A stretch of 13,375 nt of DNA from a bacterium (GCA_016873405.1 VGXH01000011.1:1-13375), one strand, 5' to 3'; counted from the first letter of the stretch, positions 6,187 through 13,164 are shown. Notes: generated from the letters alone by a model not told the origin. Made by a program: numbers and translations.

Positions 6187-7401
6187 TCACCGCGCGCCGG
6201 CGATCGCCAGCACATCCACCCAGAACTGCCACCCCTCCCGCTCCACCGTCGGCAACTCCTCCGCCTGCGGCACGGTCGCCTTGTCGTAGCGGATGCCGCC
6301 CCAGCGGCCGGCCTGCAGGCTGAGGCCCCAGCCGCTGGTCTCGCCGTCGATGGCGCCGTAGAGCGCCTCGGCATGGCCTTGCCGCATATGCAGGACGTTC
6401 AGCAGCGAAAGCTCCCAGCCCCAGCCATTCTCGTCCTGGGTGCCGCTGTCGTCGCGCTCGTAGACATAGTCGGTGCCCGTCCAGCGATAGCCCGGCACGA
6501 TGCCCTGCTGCGTGTAGGTGAAAGCCAGCAGCGGCGCGATGCCGTCGCGCAGCCAGGCGGGCGCATCTTCAAACAGGCGCGGCCCGGCCTGCAGCTCGCC
6601 GCGCAGCGCCCAGCCGGACACGTGCATGATCGGCACTGGATCCTCCTGATCGGCGTCGACGTGCCTGATCCACTCGTCGGTGCCGTTCAGCTTCGCGCGG
6701 CCGTAGCTGGCCTCGAGCAGGAAGCCGAGCTTTGCCGCCTCGGCGTCGGCGGCGCGCGCCAGCGTGTTCAGCGGCGTCACGCGCGCGACCCAGCCAAGGT
6801 CGCGCATCGAGGCCCTCGCGCGGCCGGCAACCGCGTCCTGAATGATGCTGTCTTCGGCCAGCAGGTCCTCGAAGTCCTTCCACACGACGCCGCCGGCCAC
6901 GTCGAACCAGCCGCCGATATCGGCCACTTTCAGGCGCCGCAGCGCCTCGGCGGCGCCGATCGCCACGCCCCACGACTGCGACTTCATGTACGACTCGTAG
7001 GTCCCGATCAGATTGCCCTCATCGTCGATGATCCGCTGCGTCCCCATGTCCAGGTACACGTGGCCGATGGGCCCATCGGCGAACAGAAGGCCCACGCCGG
7101 GCAGGCCGAAGGTCAGCTCCTTCTTGTCGATGAAGATGTCGTCGGCCAGGCCGATGGCCAACTGCGAGTGCATCATGCCGTAGCGCAGCCCGGGCCGCAG
7201 CGCGAGCATGGCCGGATTCGCCCAGACATTGGTGTCGCCGCCCCAGACCGTGGCCACCCCCGTGTCGCCCATGCCGGCGGCGCGGGCCGAGGTGTTGAGC
7301 TGCAGCGAGATGGCGCCGGCGCCGTAACCCCCCGCGGCGGCGGCCAAGGACGGCAGCAGGCAGGTCAGGAGCACGGCGGCGATCAAGCACAGCTTGGACA
7401 C
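6187..7401 (-). CDS. PorV/UPF0164-like outer-membrane beta-barrel protein
   Basis: This is a 404-residue precursor. I take the GTG at 7401 as start because GGGAGG lies 6 bases upstream. An ATG at 7422 in the same frame would add seven residues and has no good ribosome site. A signal peptide is clear (MSKLCLIAAVLLTCLLPSLAAAA, cleavage near residue 23). The mature protein opens with the family signature: NTSARAAGMGDTGVATVWGGDTNVWANPAMLAL. This matches the S-A-R-x-x-G-M-G ... NPA pattern of PorV/PorQ and related barrels. The rest alternates polar and hydrophobic residues with many Trp, Tyr and Gly. PorV-type proteins are 14-stranded barrels of the FadL superfamily, some of them shuttle proteins of type IX secretion. 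No type IX genes are visible here, so a specific role is not assigned. It is a divergent neighbour of mqnE. Confidence 0.75.
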   Translation of the reverse strand: MSKLCLIAAVLLTCLLPSLAAAAGGYGAGAISLQLNTSARAAGMGDTGVATVWGGDTNVWANPAMLALRPGLRYGMMHSQLAIGLADDIFIDKKELTFGLPGVGLLFADGPIGHVYLDMGTQRIIDDEGNLIGTYESYMKSQSWGVAIGAAEALRRLKVADIGGWFDVAGGVVWKDFEDLLAEDSIIQDAVAGRARASMRDLGWVARVTPLNTLARAADAEAAKLGFLLEASYGRAKLNGTDEWIRHVDADQEDPVPIMHVSGWALRGELQAGPRLFEDAPAWLRDGIAPLLAFTYTQQGIVPGYRWTGTDYVYERDDSGTQDENGWGWELSLLNVLHMRQGHAEALYGAIDGETSGWGLSLQAGRWGGIRYDKATVPQAEELPTVEREGWQFWVDVLAIAGAR

Positions 7402-7407
7402 GAGGAA

Positions 7408-7413
7408 CCTCCC
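7408..7413 (-). promoter_or_regulatory. Shine-Dalgarno site that decides the GTG start of the barrel protein
   Basis: GGGAGG on the minus strand, 6 bases before GTG at 7401. Starting here gives a compact signal peptide whose charged end directly precedes the hydrophobic core. Confidence 0.6.
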
Positions 7414-7472
7414 GAGGGGCATAGCCGCCGGCGTTGGGGGGGGCCTGGCGGCTCAATTGAAATAGCATTTGC

Positions 7473-7502
7473 AGTCTACCGGACCGATCCGGCGCGGGCA
7501 AG
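7473..7502 (-). promoter_or_regulatory. Candidate sigma70 promoter of the barrel gene
   Basis: On the minus strand TTGCCC (7502-7497), an 18-base spacer and TAGACT (7478-7473) match the consensus at 4/6 each. They sit in the AT-richer part of the divergent spacer. Transcription would start near 7466, about 65 bases before the GTG. I see no equally good promoter facing mqnE. Confidence 0.35.
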
Positions 7503-7611
7503 GGCTGGGTGGCCCCCGGATCCGGGCGAACACTGGCGGCCACCGGCATTTAGCCTAGCTTTGGGACCAGCCGCGCCATCTGACGACCCCAGCCTGCCGG
7601 CGGTGAGATCC

Positions 7612-8703
7612 GTGCTCGCATCGACCCATCCGCTCCACGACATCGCCCTGAAGGTCGAGGCCGGCCGGCGCCTCTCGGGGGCCGACGGCCTGCGCCTGGC
7701 CGCCAGCGACGACCTGCCCGCCCTGGGCCTGTTGGCCCACCACGTGCGCGAGCGGCTGCACGGCGACGCCGTCTACTACAACATCAACCGCCACCTGAAC
7801 CCGACCAACGTCTGCTACGTCGGCTGCGAGCTGTGCGCCTACGCCGATGACCCGAACGCGCCCGGCACCTGGTCGTACTCGCCGGAGCAGTGCGTCGAGC
7901 TGGCGCGCAAGGACTATACGCCGGATGTGTCGGAGTTCCACATCGTCGGGGGCCTGCACCCGCGCTGGAAGTTCGACGTCTACGCCGACATCCTGCGCGC
8001 GCTGAAGACCTCGTTCCCGACCGTGCACCTGAAGGCGTTCACGATGGTGGAGATCGATTTTTTGGCCAAGCTGGCCAAGAAGCCGGTGCCCGAGGTGATC
8101 GAGATCCTGCGCGCGGCCGGCCTGGACAGCTGCCCGGGCGGCGGCGCGGAGATCTTCCACCCGGAGATCCGCGAGCAGATCGCCTCGAAGAAGATGAGCA
8201 GCGAGCGCTGGCTGGAAGTGGCCGGCCTGGTGCACGCGGCCGGCCTGAAATCGAACTGCACGATGCTCTTCGGCCACATCGAGGAGCCGCGCCACTGGGT
8301 CGACCACCTGGTGCGCCTGCGCGAACAGCAGGACCTCAGCGGCGGCTTCCAGTGCTTCATTCCGCTGGCGTTCCACCCCAAGGACACGAAGTTCGCGCAC
8401 CTGCCCGGCCCCGACCTGGCGACCAAGCTGAAGGTGGTCGCGATCAGCCGCCTCATGCTCGACAACATCCCGCACCTGAAGGCCTACTGGGTGATGCTCG
8501 GGCGTGAGATCGCGCAGGTGGCTCTCAGGTTCGGCGCCAACGACCTCGACGGCACCGTGGTCGACGAGCGCGTGACCTTTGCGGCGGGCGGCTCGGCGGG
8601 CAAGGGGATGACCGTGGAGGACATCCGCACGTTCATCCGCGCGGCGGGGCTGCGGCCGGTGCTGCGGGACACGGTGTATAACGAGATCCAGGTGGCGGGG
8701 TAG
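7612..8703 (+). CDS. mqnE: Aminodeoxyfutalosine synthase, radical SAM
   Basis: This is a 363-residue enzyme of the futalosine route to menaquinone. It joins the enolpyruvyl carbon of 3-((1-carboxyvinyl)oxy)benzoate to the adenosyl radical from S-adenosylmethionine, giving 6-amino-6-deoxyfutalosine. The radical-SAM cluster motif CX3CX2C is at Cys68, Cys72 and Cys75 (NPTNVCYVGCELCAY). Further family marks are EFHIVGGLHP (108-117), VHLKAFTMVEIDF, GLDSCPGGGAEIF and GGFQCFIPLAFHP. These favour MqnE over its paralogue MqnC, which lacks the LHP and GGGAE-with-HLKAFT combination. I chose GTG 7612 by length and the nearby GGTGAG; GTG 7603 is an alternative, and the frame is open far upstream without similarity. 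The other mqn genes are not adjacent. It converges on the Fic gene. Confidence 0.92.
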   Translation: MLASTHPLHDIALKVEAGRRLSGADGLRLAASDDLPALGLLAHHVRERLHGDAVYYNINRHLNPTNVCYVGCELCAYADDPNAPGTWSYSPEQCVELARKDYTPDVSEFHIVGGLHPRWKFDVYADILRALKTSFPTVHLKAFTMVEIDFLAKLAKKPVPEVIEILRAAGLDSCPGGGAEIFHPEIREQIASKKMSSERWLEVAGLVHAAGLKSNCTMLFGHIEEPRHWVDHLVRLREQQDLSGGFQCFIPLAFHPKDTKFAHLPGPDLATKLKVVAISRLMLDNIPHLKAYWVMLGREIAQVALRFGANDLDGTVVDERVTFAAGGSAGKGMTVEDIRTFIRAAGLRPVLRDTVYNEIQVAG

Positions 8704-8720
8704 CGGCGAGCGCGCCGGGT

Positions 8721-8736
8721 GTTGCGCCGGCGCAAC
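8721..8736. repeat. Dispersed palindrome copy 5 (GTTGCGCCGGCGCAAC), between convergent genes
   Basis: A perfect 16-bp palindrome, 17 bp after the mqnE stop and 8 bp beyond the Fic stop. Flanking GGGT and AACCC extend it into a longer hairpin with one bulged base, so it could act as a bidirectional terminator. No T run follows on either strand. It is identical over 16 bp to the copy at 10039. Confidence 0.85.
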
Positions 8737-8744
8737 AACCCGCC

Positions 8745-9923
8745 TCACTGCATCAGGTCCGTTCCTTCCCGCAGCATCTTCAGGTACTCCGCCCACACCC
8801 AGGTCCGGTCCCGCTCGCGCCCGGTCGTTTCTTCGAGAATGCCGGCGTTCACCAGCGAGTGGATCGCCTTGGCGGCCGTGGGCCGCGTGACGCCGACCAG
8901 CCCGGTCGCCAGCTTCACCGTCACGAATGGATGCTGCGCCAGCGCCTCGAACAGACGCGCGCCCGGCACCGTGGCGCCCGGCGTCGCCAGGCAGCGCGCA
9001 CGATCGCGGGTCTGCAGCTCGAAGAGCGCGCCGACCAGGGCGGCCGCCTCGTCGGCGATTTCCGCCACGCCTTCCAGGAAGTAGGAGAGCCAGCCCTCCC
9101 AATCGCCGTCCGTGCGGATGGCGCCCAGGCGCTCGTAGTACTCGCGCCGGTGCCTCTTGAAGAAGAGGCTCAGGTAGAGCAGTGGCTGGCCCAGCAGGCC
9201 CCACTCCTGCAGGCACAGCGCGATGAGCAGGCGGCCCACGCGCCCGTTGCCGTCGAGGTACGGATGGATGGTCTCGAACTGCGCGTGGACCAGGCCCGCG
9301 CGGACCAGCGGCGGCAGGCCGTCGTCCTCGTGCAGGTAGCGTTCAAGGTCGCCCAGCAGTTCCGGCACCAGGTGTGGTGGCGGCGGCACGAAGCGGGCGT
9401 TGCCGGGGCGGGTGCCACCGATCCAGTTCTGCGATCGCCGCAGCGAGCCCGGATGGCTGTGCTGCCCGCGCGTCCCGGCCAGCAACCGCCGGTGCGCGCC
9501 ATTGAGCAGGCGCACCGAGAGCGGCAGGCCGCCACGGCGCGCCAGCTGGGCGCGCGCCCACGCCAGCGCCTCGAGGTGGTTGCAGATCTCCTCGACTTGG
9601 TCAAGGGATGCGGTCGTGGGCGCCTGGGCCTCGACCGCCAGCAGGTCCACCAGCGAAGCCTGCGTGCCCTCGATCTGCGAGCTGACCACCGCCTCGCGGC
9701 GGACGAACGCGTACACGAACCACTCGACCGACGGCACCATGCGGGCGGCCGCCTCCAATGCCGCCAGGGCCGTCGTCGCCCGCTGCAGCGGCGGGGCCAG
9801 TCCGCCGTCCAGGTCCAGTGGGGGCCTCGCCGGCGGCAGCGCGGCCGGGACGACGGCGCGCACGGACTCGCCGGCGACGGTCGTCGACTCGTAGCGGCCC
9901 GTGGCGCGGGGGCGGGTCGTCAT
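8745..9923 (-). CDS. Fic-family protein adenylyltransferase with C-terminal winged helix
   Basis: This 392-residue protein has a Fic core that transfers AMP from ATP to a hydroxyl side chain of a target protein. The active-site motif HPYLDGNGRVGR runs from His220 (catalytic) through Asp224, Asn226 and Arg231, all intact. An autoinhibitory motif [S/T]xxxE[G/N] lies N-terminal to the core as SSQIEG (81-86, Glu85), which makes this a class II Fic. The N-terminal region (about 30-120) resembles the Fic_N domain. A C-terminal winged helix (about 322-385) includes LATGLVGVTRPTAAKAIHSLVNAGILEE, as is common in stand-alone Fic proteins. The start ATG at 9923 has AGGAG five bases upstream. No antitoxin gene lies next to it, in line with internal inhibition. 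The target protein is unknown. Upstream repeats suggest self-regulation. Confidence 0.93.
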   Translation of the reverse strand: MTTRPRATGRYESTTVAGESVRAVVPAALPPARPPLDLDGGLAPPLQRATTALAALEAAARMVPSVEWFVYAFVRREAVVSSQIEGTQASLVDLLAVEAQAPTTASLDQVEEICNHLEALAWARAQLARRGGLPLSVRLLNGAHRRLLAGTRGQHSHPGSLRRSQNWIGGTRPGNARFVPPPPHLVPELLGDLERYLHEDDGLPPLVRAGLVHAQFETIHPYLDGNGRVGRLLIALCLQEWGLLGQPLLYLSLFFKRHRREYYERLGAIRTDGDWEGWLSYFLEGVAEIADEAAALVGALFELQTRDRARCLATPGATVPGARLFEALAQHPFVTVKLATGLVGVTRPTAAKAIHSLVNAGILEETTGRERDRTWVWAEYLKMLREGTDLMQ

Positions 9924-9930
9924 GGGGTCT

Positions 9931-9990
9931 CCTAATTAAGAACGACTTCTTTCTTTACTGTTATCGTTATTAAAGCATCGTTTCTTTAGC
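9931..9990. promoter_or_regulatory. AT-rich divergent control region with paired TTTCTTTA repeats
   Basis: About 60 bases of markedly AT-rich DNA directly upstream of the Fic ATG. TTTCTTTA occurs at 9950-9957 and again at 9981-9988, a spacing of 31 bp or about three helical turns. Between them are GTTATCGTTATT and flanking CTTTA/TAAAG half-sites (9953-9957 and 9970-9974). This looks like a promoter and operator for the Fic gene, perhaps bound by its own winged helix. I cannot fix a -10 or -35. Confidence 0.4.
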
Positions 9991-10038
9991 TCGTCCACTG
10001 CGAAAGTGACGGGAATGGCGCCGGCGCCCTCGCCTGCT

Positions 10039-10054
10039 GTTGCGCCGGCGCAAC
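10039..10054. repeat. Dispersed palindrome copy 6 (GTTGCGCCGGCGCAAC), between divergent genes
   Basis: A perfect 16-bp palindrome identical to the copy at 8721. It lies 115 bp upstream of the Fic start and 71 bp upstream of the -35 of the metal-efflux promoter. A terminator role is unlikely in this divergent position. Confidence 0.85.
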
Positions 10055-10109
10055 TCCCGCCCTCAAGCCACCCCCCCGCCCGCCGATCTCCCTCCAGCCC
10101 GCTGGCCGT

Positions 10110-10138
10110 TTGCCAGCCAACCGACGACACCTTATCAT
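10110..10138 (+). promoter_or_regulatory. Strong sigma70-type promoter of the metal-efflux operon, near-leaderless
   Basis: TTGCCA (10110-10115), a 17-base spacer and TATCAT (10133-10138) match the consensus at 5/6 for both boxes, the best I found in this window. Transcription should begin near 10145, only about 3 bases before the ATG at 10148. That leaves no room for a Shine-Dalgarno site, so the first gene would be read from a leaderless or nearly leaderless mRNA. Confidence 0.65.
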
Positions 10139-10147
10139 TGCGGGACC

Positions 10148-10489
10148 ATGCCCACACGCATTCGCATCCTCCTGGCCCTGCTGGGCTGCCTGATGATCGG
10201 GGCCAACGCCCTGGATGCCGCGCCCGCCCATTGCGACCCGCTGTGCTGCGACGAGCCGTGCGAGAGCGGCCCCTTGGCGCCCGCGCCCGATTGCACCTGC
10301 TGCGCGGTGCGCGCCAACACCGACACCAACCCGTTGCTGCCCACGCTGACACCGCCGGCCCCCGCGCCCGCGCTGCTGCCGACGCCGGCCGGCCTGCCGG
10401 ACCTGGCCGCCGCCGGCGCACCCGCGGCCGACAGTTCCCTGCCCGTCCCGCCGCCCACGACAGCAAGAACGACCATCCTCCGCTGCTGA
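10148..10489 (+). CDS. Small Cys-rich secreted protein, first gene of the metal-efflux operon
   Basis: This is a 113-residue protein that I do not recognise as a named family. The N-terminus (MPTRIRILLALLGCLMIGANA) is a short signal sequence. Cleavage after ANA (residue 21) is likely; LLGC at 11-14 could also be read as a lipobox, though the hydrophobic core before it would be very short. The mature part has seven Cys between residues 29 and 52 (29, 33, 34, 38, 49, 51, 52; CX3CCX3CX10CXCC) and His28, which suggests thiolate metal binding outside the cytoplasm. The rest is a Pro/Ala/Thr-rich tail with a single Cys as its last residue. It precedes the outer-membrane factor by 80 bp and is probably co-transcribed. 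A role as periplasmic metal buffer or sensor is inference. An in-frame ATG at 10040 would lie upstream of the predicted promoter. Confidence 0.65.
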   Translation: MPTRIRILLALLGCLMIGANALDAAPAHCDPLCCDEPCESGPLAPAPDCTCCAVRANTDTNPLLPTLTPPAPAPALLPTPAGLPDLAAAGAPAADSSLPVPPPTTARTTILRC

Positions 10490-10569
10490 GCCCCCGCCCA
10501 CGCCCGTGACGTGACGCCGGTCCGCGGTGGGCCGGCGCGCGAACCGTCGTGCCGCGGAGGATCAACCCG

Positions 10570-11823
10570 ATGACGACCCTGCCGATGAGGGGCCTGCTCG
10601 CCGCCGGCCTGCTCGCGACGAGCCTGCTGGCGGCGGCCTGGCCTGCCGCCGACGAAGAACCCGCGCTCGCGCTGGACGACGCGCTGCGCCTGGCGCGCGA
10701 GCGCGCGCCGCTGGTCGTGGCCGCCCGCGCGCAGCGCGAGGCCGCGGCCGGCGCGCTCGGCGCTGCCCGCGCCTGGGCTCACAATCCCGAGCTCGAACTG
10801 GAGTTCACCCGGCGCGCCGCGACCGACGGCACGTTTCGCGACCGCGGCTGGCGCGTGGACCAGCAGCTGGACGTGATCGGCCGCGGGCCGCGCATCGGCG
10901 CCGCGCGCGCCGACCTGCGAGCGGCCGAGGCGCAGGCGCTCGACGCCGGCGCGCTGGCCGCCGCAGAGGTCGCGCGCGCCTGGCTGACCGCCGCACATGC
11001 GGCGCGGCAGCGCGCGCTGGCCGACGAAGGCGCGCGCGTGCAGGAACGTCTGCGCCAGATCGCCGCCGCCCGGCACCAGATGGGCGAGACCGGCGCCCTG
11101 GACGAGGCCGTGGCCACCGTCGCGCTGGCGCGGGCTCGCGCGGCCCAGGCGGCGGCGCGCGCCGACGAACTGGACGCGTGCGCGCGGCTGGCCGAGTGGT
11201 TGCAGTGGGACGGCGCCGAATTGCCGCGCGTGGCCGGAGACCTGGAATGGCCCGCGCCGCCTGCGCTGGACGAGGTGCGCGCGGCCACGCTCGCCCATCC
11301 GGCGCTGGCCGCCCTGGAGGCCGCGGTGCAGGCCGCCGCCGCCCGCCGCGGCGAGGCGGGCGCGCTGGCCTGGCCGCAGGCCGGCCTGTTCGCGGGCGGC
11401 GGGCGCGAGGAGGAATCCGACCTGACGCAGTGGGGCGTCGCGCTCACGCTGCCGGTCTTCGCGCGCGGGCAGGGCGAGCGTCGGCAGGCCTCGGCGCTGC
11501 AGCGCCTGGCCGAGACCGAACTGGCCGCCGCGCGCGCCGCGCACCTGGCGCAGGTCACCGCCGCCTGGGAGCGCCACCACGAACTGCAGGCCGCGCTCGC
11601 CGCCGACGCGGCCGCCGTCACGCAAGCCCTGGACGCCAGCGTGCGCCTGGCCGAGACCGCCTACGGCCTGGGCGAGCTTCCGCTCGACGAGGCGCTGCTG
11701 GCGCAGCGCGAGCAGCTGGATGCGCGTCGCGAACTGGACGCACTGCGACTGTCGGCCGCACTGGCGGCGCTGGATGTCGCGTACCTGGCGGCGCTGCCGC
11801 CGCTGCACGAAGGGGACCGGTGA
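10570..11823 (+). CDS. Outer-membrane factor (TolC/CusC-like) of the metal-efflux system
   Basis: This is a 417-residue protein of the outer-membrane efflux family. The ATG at 10570 has GCGGAGG 9 bases upstream; an in-frame GTG at 10549 lacks this. A signal peptide is clear (MTTLPMRGLLAAGLLATSLLAAAWPA), without a lipobox Cys, unlike CusC of E. coli. The mature protein shows the family's two-fold layout. It starts with LDDALRLARERAPLVVAARAQREAAAG and the NPELELEF turn. Long Ala-rich helices follow, then a second half with ATLAHPALAALEAAVQAAAARRGEAGALAWPQ and the strand WGVALTLPVFARGQGERRQA. The trimer would form the outer-membrane channel and periplasmic tunnel of a tripartite exporter. Its stop overlaps the next gene's start by one base (TGATG), so translation is coupled. 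Confidence 0.9.
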   Translation: MTTLPMRGLLAAGLLATSLLAAAWPAADEEPALALDDALRLARERAPLVVAARAQREAAAGALGAARAWAHNPELELEFTRRAATDGTFRDRGWRVDQQLDVIGRGPRIGAARADLRAAEAQALDAGALAAAEVARAWLTAAHAARQRALADEGARVQERLRQIAAARHQMGETGALDEAVATVALARARAAQAAARADELDACARLAEWLQWDGAELPRVAGDLEWPAPPALDEVRAATLAHPALAALEAAVQAAAARRGEAGALAWPQAGLFAGGGREEESDLTQWGVALTLPVFARGQGERRQASALQRLAETELAAARAAHLAQVTAAWERHHELQAALAADAAAVTQALDASVRLAETAYGLGELPLDEALLAQREQLDARRELDALRLSAALAALDVAYLAALPPLHEGDR

Positions 11824-13154
11824 TGAGGACGATCATGATCCCGCTGGCGCTGGCGGCGGCATTGCTGTTGGCGGGCTGCGGCAAGGGCGGCCACGACCAC
11901 GGGGCGGAGTCCGCGCCTGCGACCGAGAGCGCACCGGCCACAACAGCGGCCGGCGTCTGCTGCCCGTCCGACGCGGCAGACACGGCGCACGCCGGCCACG
12001 CCCACGCCGAAGGCGAAGCCTCCGACCTCGACCAACCCGTCGCAGCCCTCTTCGCCGCCGACTGCGAGCACAACGTCAAGACCCACGCCTGCGACGAGTG
12101 CCGCTACGAGGTGGGCGTGGCGAAGGCCCCGCAGGACCTCTTCACCGGCGGCCTGCTGCACACGACGCGACCCGCGCGCGAGCCGGTGCGCGTGCCGCTG
12201 GCGCTCACCGGAGAGGTGAAGTTCGACGACCGCCGCGTGGCCCACCTGGCGCCGCCGGCCGGCGGCGTGGTGCGGCGGGCGCGCGCGGCGGTGGGCGACC
12301 GCGTGCGGCGCGGCGACGTGCTGGTGGAGATCGAGAGCGGCGAGGCGGCCGAAGCGTCGGCCGCGCTGCGCGAGGCGCGCGCACAGCTCGAGGTCGCCAC
12401 GCAGGCGCAGGCAAGGACGAGCGCGCTGCGCGACCAGGGCATCGCCTCGCAGAAGGACCTGCTGGCCGCGACGCAGGAGCTGGAGGCCGCGCGCGCTCGC
12501 GTCGACGCGGCCGGCGCGCAGGCGGCGCGCCCCCGCGTGGGCGCCGAGACGGGGCTGCTGCGGTTGCGCGCGCCGCGCGACGGCGTGCTGCTGTTCCTGC
12601 ATGCGGTGGCCGGCGAGCCCGCGCACGTCGAGGAAATCATGGCCACCGTCGGCGACGTCGACGTCGTCTGGGCCTGGGCCGACGTCTACGAGCGCGACCT
12701 GGCCCGCCTGCGCGCCGCCGGCCAGAGCGAACTGCCGGCCGAGGTCGCCGTGCGCGCCTGGCCCGGCGTGGCGTTTGCCGGCACCGTCGACTTCGTCAGC
12801 CCCGCCCTCGATGAGGGCTCGCGCACCGTCAAGCTGCGCGTGACCGTCCCCAACCCCGACGGCCGTCTGCTGGCCGGCATGTTCGCCACCGTGAACGTGC
12901 TGCTGCCGGGCGACGAGCACGCGCTGGTGCTGCCGCGCGACGCGGTGCTCGAGGACGAGGGCCGCAGCTTCGTCTTCACCCACCATGAGGGCGACTACTA
13001 CGTGCGGCGACCGGTCACCACCGGGCGCGCGTGGGGCCATCGCGTCGAGATCACCGGCGGGCTCGGGGGCGATGAGACCATCGTCGCCGAAGGCGCCTTC
13101 CTCCTGAAGTCGGACGTCCTGCGCTCCAAGATGGGCGCCGGCTGCGCGGATTAG
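11823..13154 (+). CDS. Periplasmic adaptor lipoprotein (CusB/CzcB-like) with Cys/His-rich metal-binding head
   Basis: This 443-residue membrane-fusion protein links the inner-membrane pump to the outer-membrane channel. It begins with a lipoprotein signal ending LLLAGC, so Cys19 would be lipidated. Residues 20-95 form a His/Cys-rich head: HDH at 24-26, a Cys46-Cys47 pair, HAGHAHAEG at 56-64, then Cys81, His83, His88, Cys90 and Cys93 just before RYEVGV. This is far richer in ligands than the Met-based site of E. coli CusB. The adaptor core follows: a beta-barrel strand set near 120-135, a lipoyl-like half at 140-172 (PPAGGVVRRARAAVGDRVRRGDVLVEIESGE), a helical hairpin at about 174-235, the second lipoyl half (LRLRAPRDGVLLF) and barrel and proximal domains to the end. 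Start and stop are tightly coupled to both neighbours. Cysteine and histidine point to Cu, Zn, Cd, Co or Hg. Confidence 0.92.
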   Translation: MRTIMIPLALAAALLLAGCGKGGHDHGAESAPATESAPATTAAGVCCPSDAADTAHAGHAHAEGEASDLDQPVAALFAADCEHNVKTHACDECRYEVGVAKAPQDLFTGGLLHTTRPAREPVRVPLALTGEVKFDDRRVAHLAPPAGGVVRRARAAVGDRVRRGDVLVEIESGEAAEASAALREARAQLEVATQAQARTSALRDQGIASQKDLLAATQELEAARARVDAAGAQAARPRVGAETGLLRLRAPRDGVLLFLHAVAGEPAHVEEIMATVGDVDVVWAWADVYERDLARLRAAGQSELPAEVAVRAWPGVAFAGTVDFVSPALDEGSRTVKLRVTVPNPDGRLLAGMFATVNVLLPGDEHALVLPRDAVLEDEGRSFVFTHHEGDYYVRRPVTTGRAWGHRVEITGGLGGDETIVAEGAFLLKSDVLRSKMGAGCAD

Positions 13155-13164
13155 GGGAGCCACG

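Noticed and set aside
6130..7611. Upstream continuation of the mqnE frame to 6130, which would make an 857-residue protein
   Set aside because: The extra part overlaps the barrel gene on the other strand, has no recognisable domain, and ends exactly where MqnE similarity begins.
7501..7611. Promoter for mqnE around TAGCCTAGCTT (7551-7561)
   Set aside because: No acceptable -35 lies 16-18 bases upstream of either possible -10, so I do not report it as a feature.
8717..8741. The palindrome explained simply as a transcription terminator
   Set aside because: It would fit between the convergent genes, but there is no T run, and the same sequence occurs inside a gene and between divergent genes, so termination cannot be its general role.
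8745..9923. Fic gene as half of a two-gene toxin-antitoxin pair
   Set aside because: No antitoxin-like gene is adjacent, and the inhibitory SSQIEG motif is inside the same protein.
1436..10054. CRISPR array
   Set aside because: The repeats are 14-16 bp palindromes at irregular distances of hundreds to thousands of bases, without regular spacers or cas genes.
10527..11822. Upstream continuation of the adaptor frame through the outer-membrane-factor gene
   Set aside because: It is an Arg/Ala/Gly-rich out-of-frame reading of the outer-membrane-factor gene. The lipoprotein signal at 11823 marks the real start.
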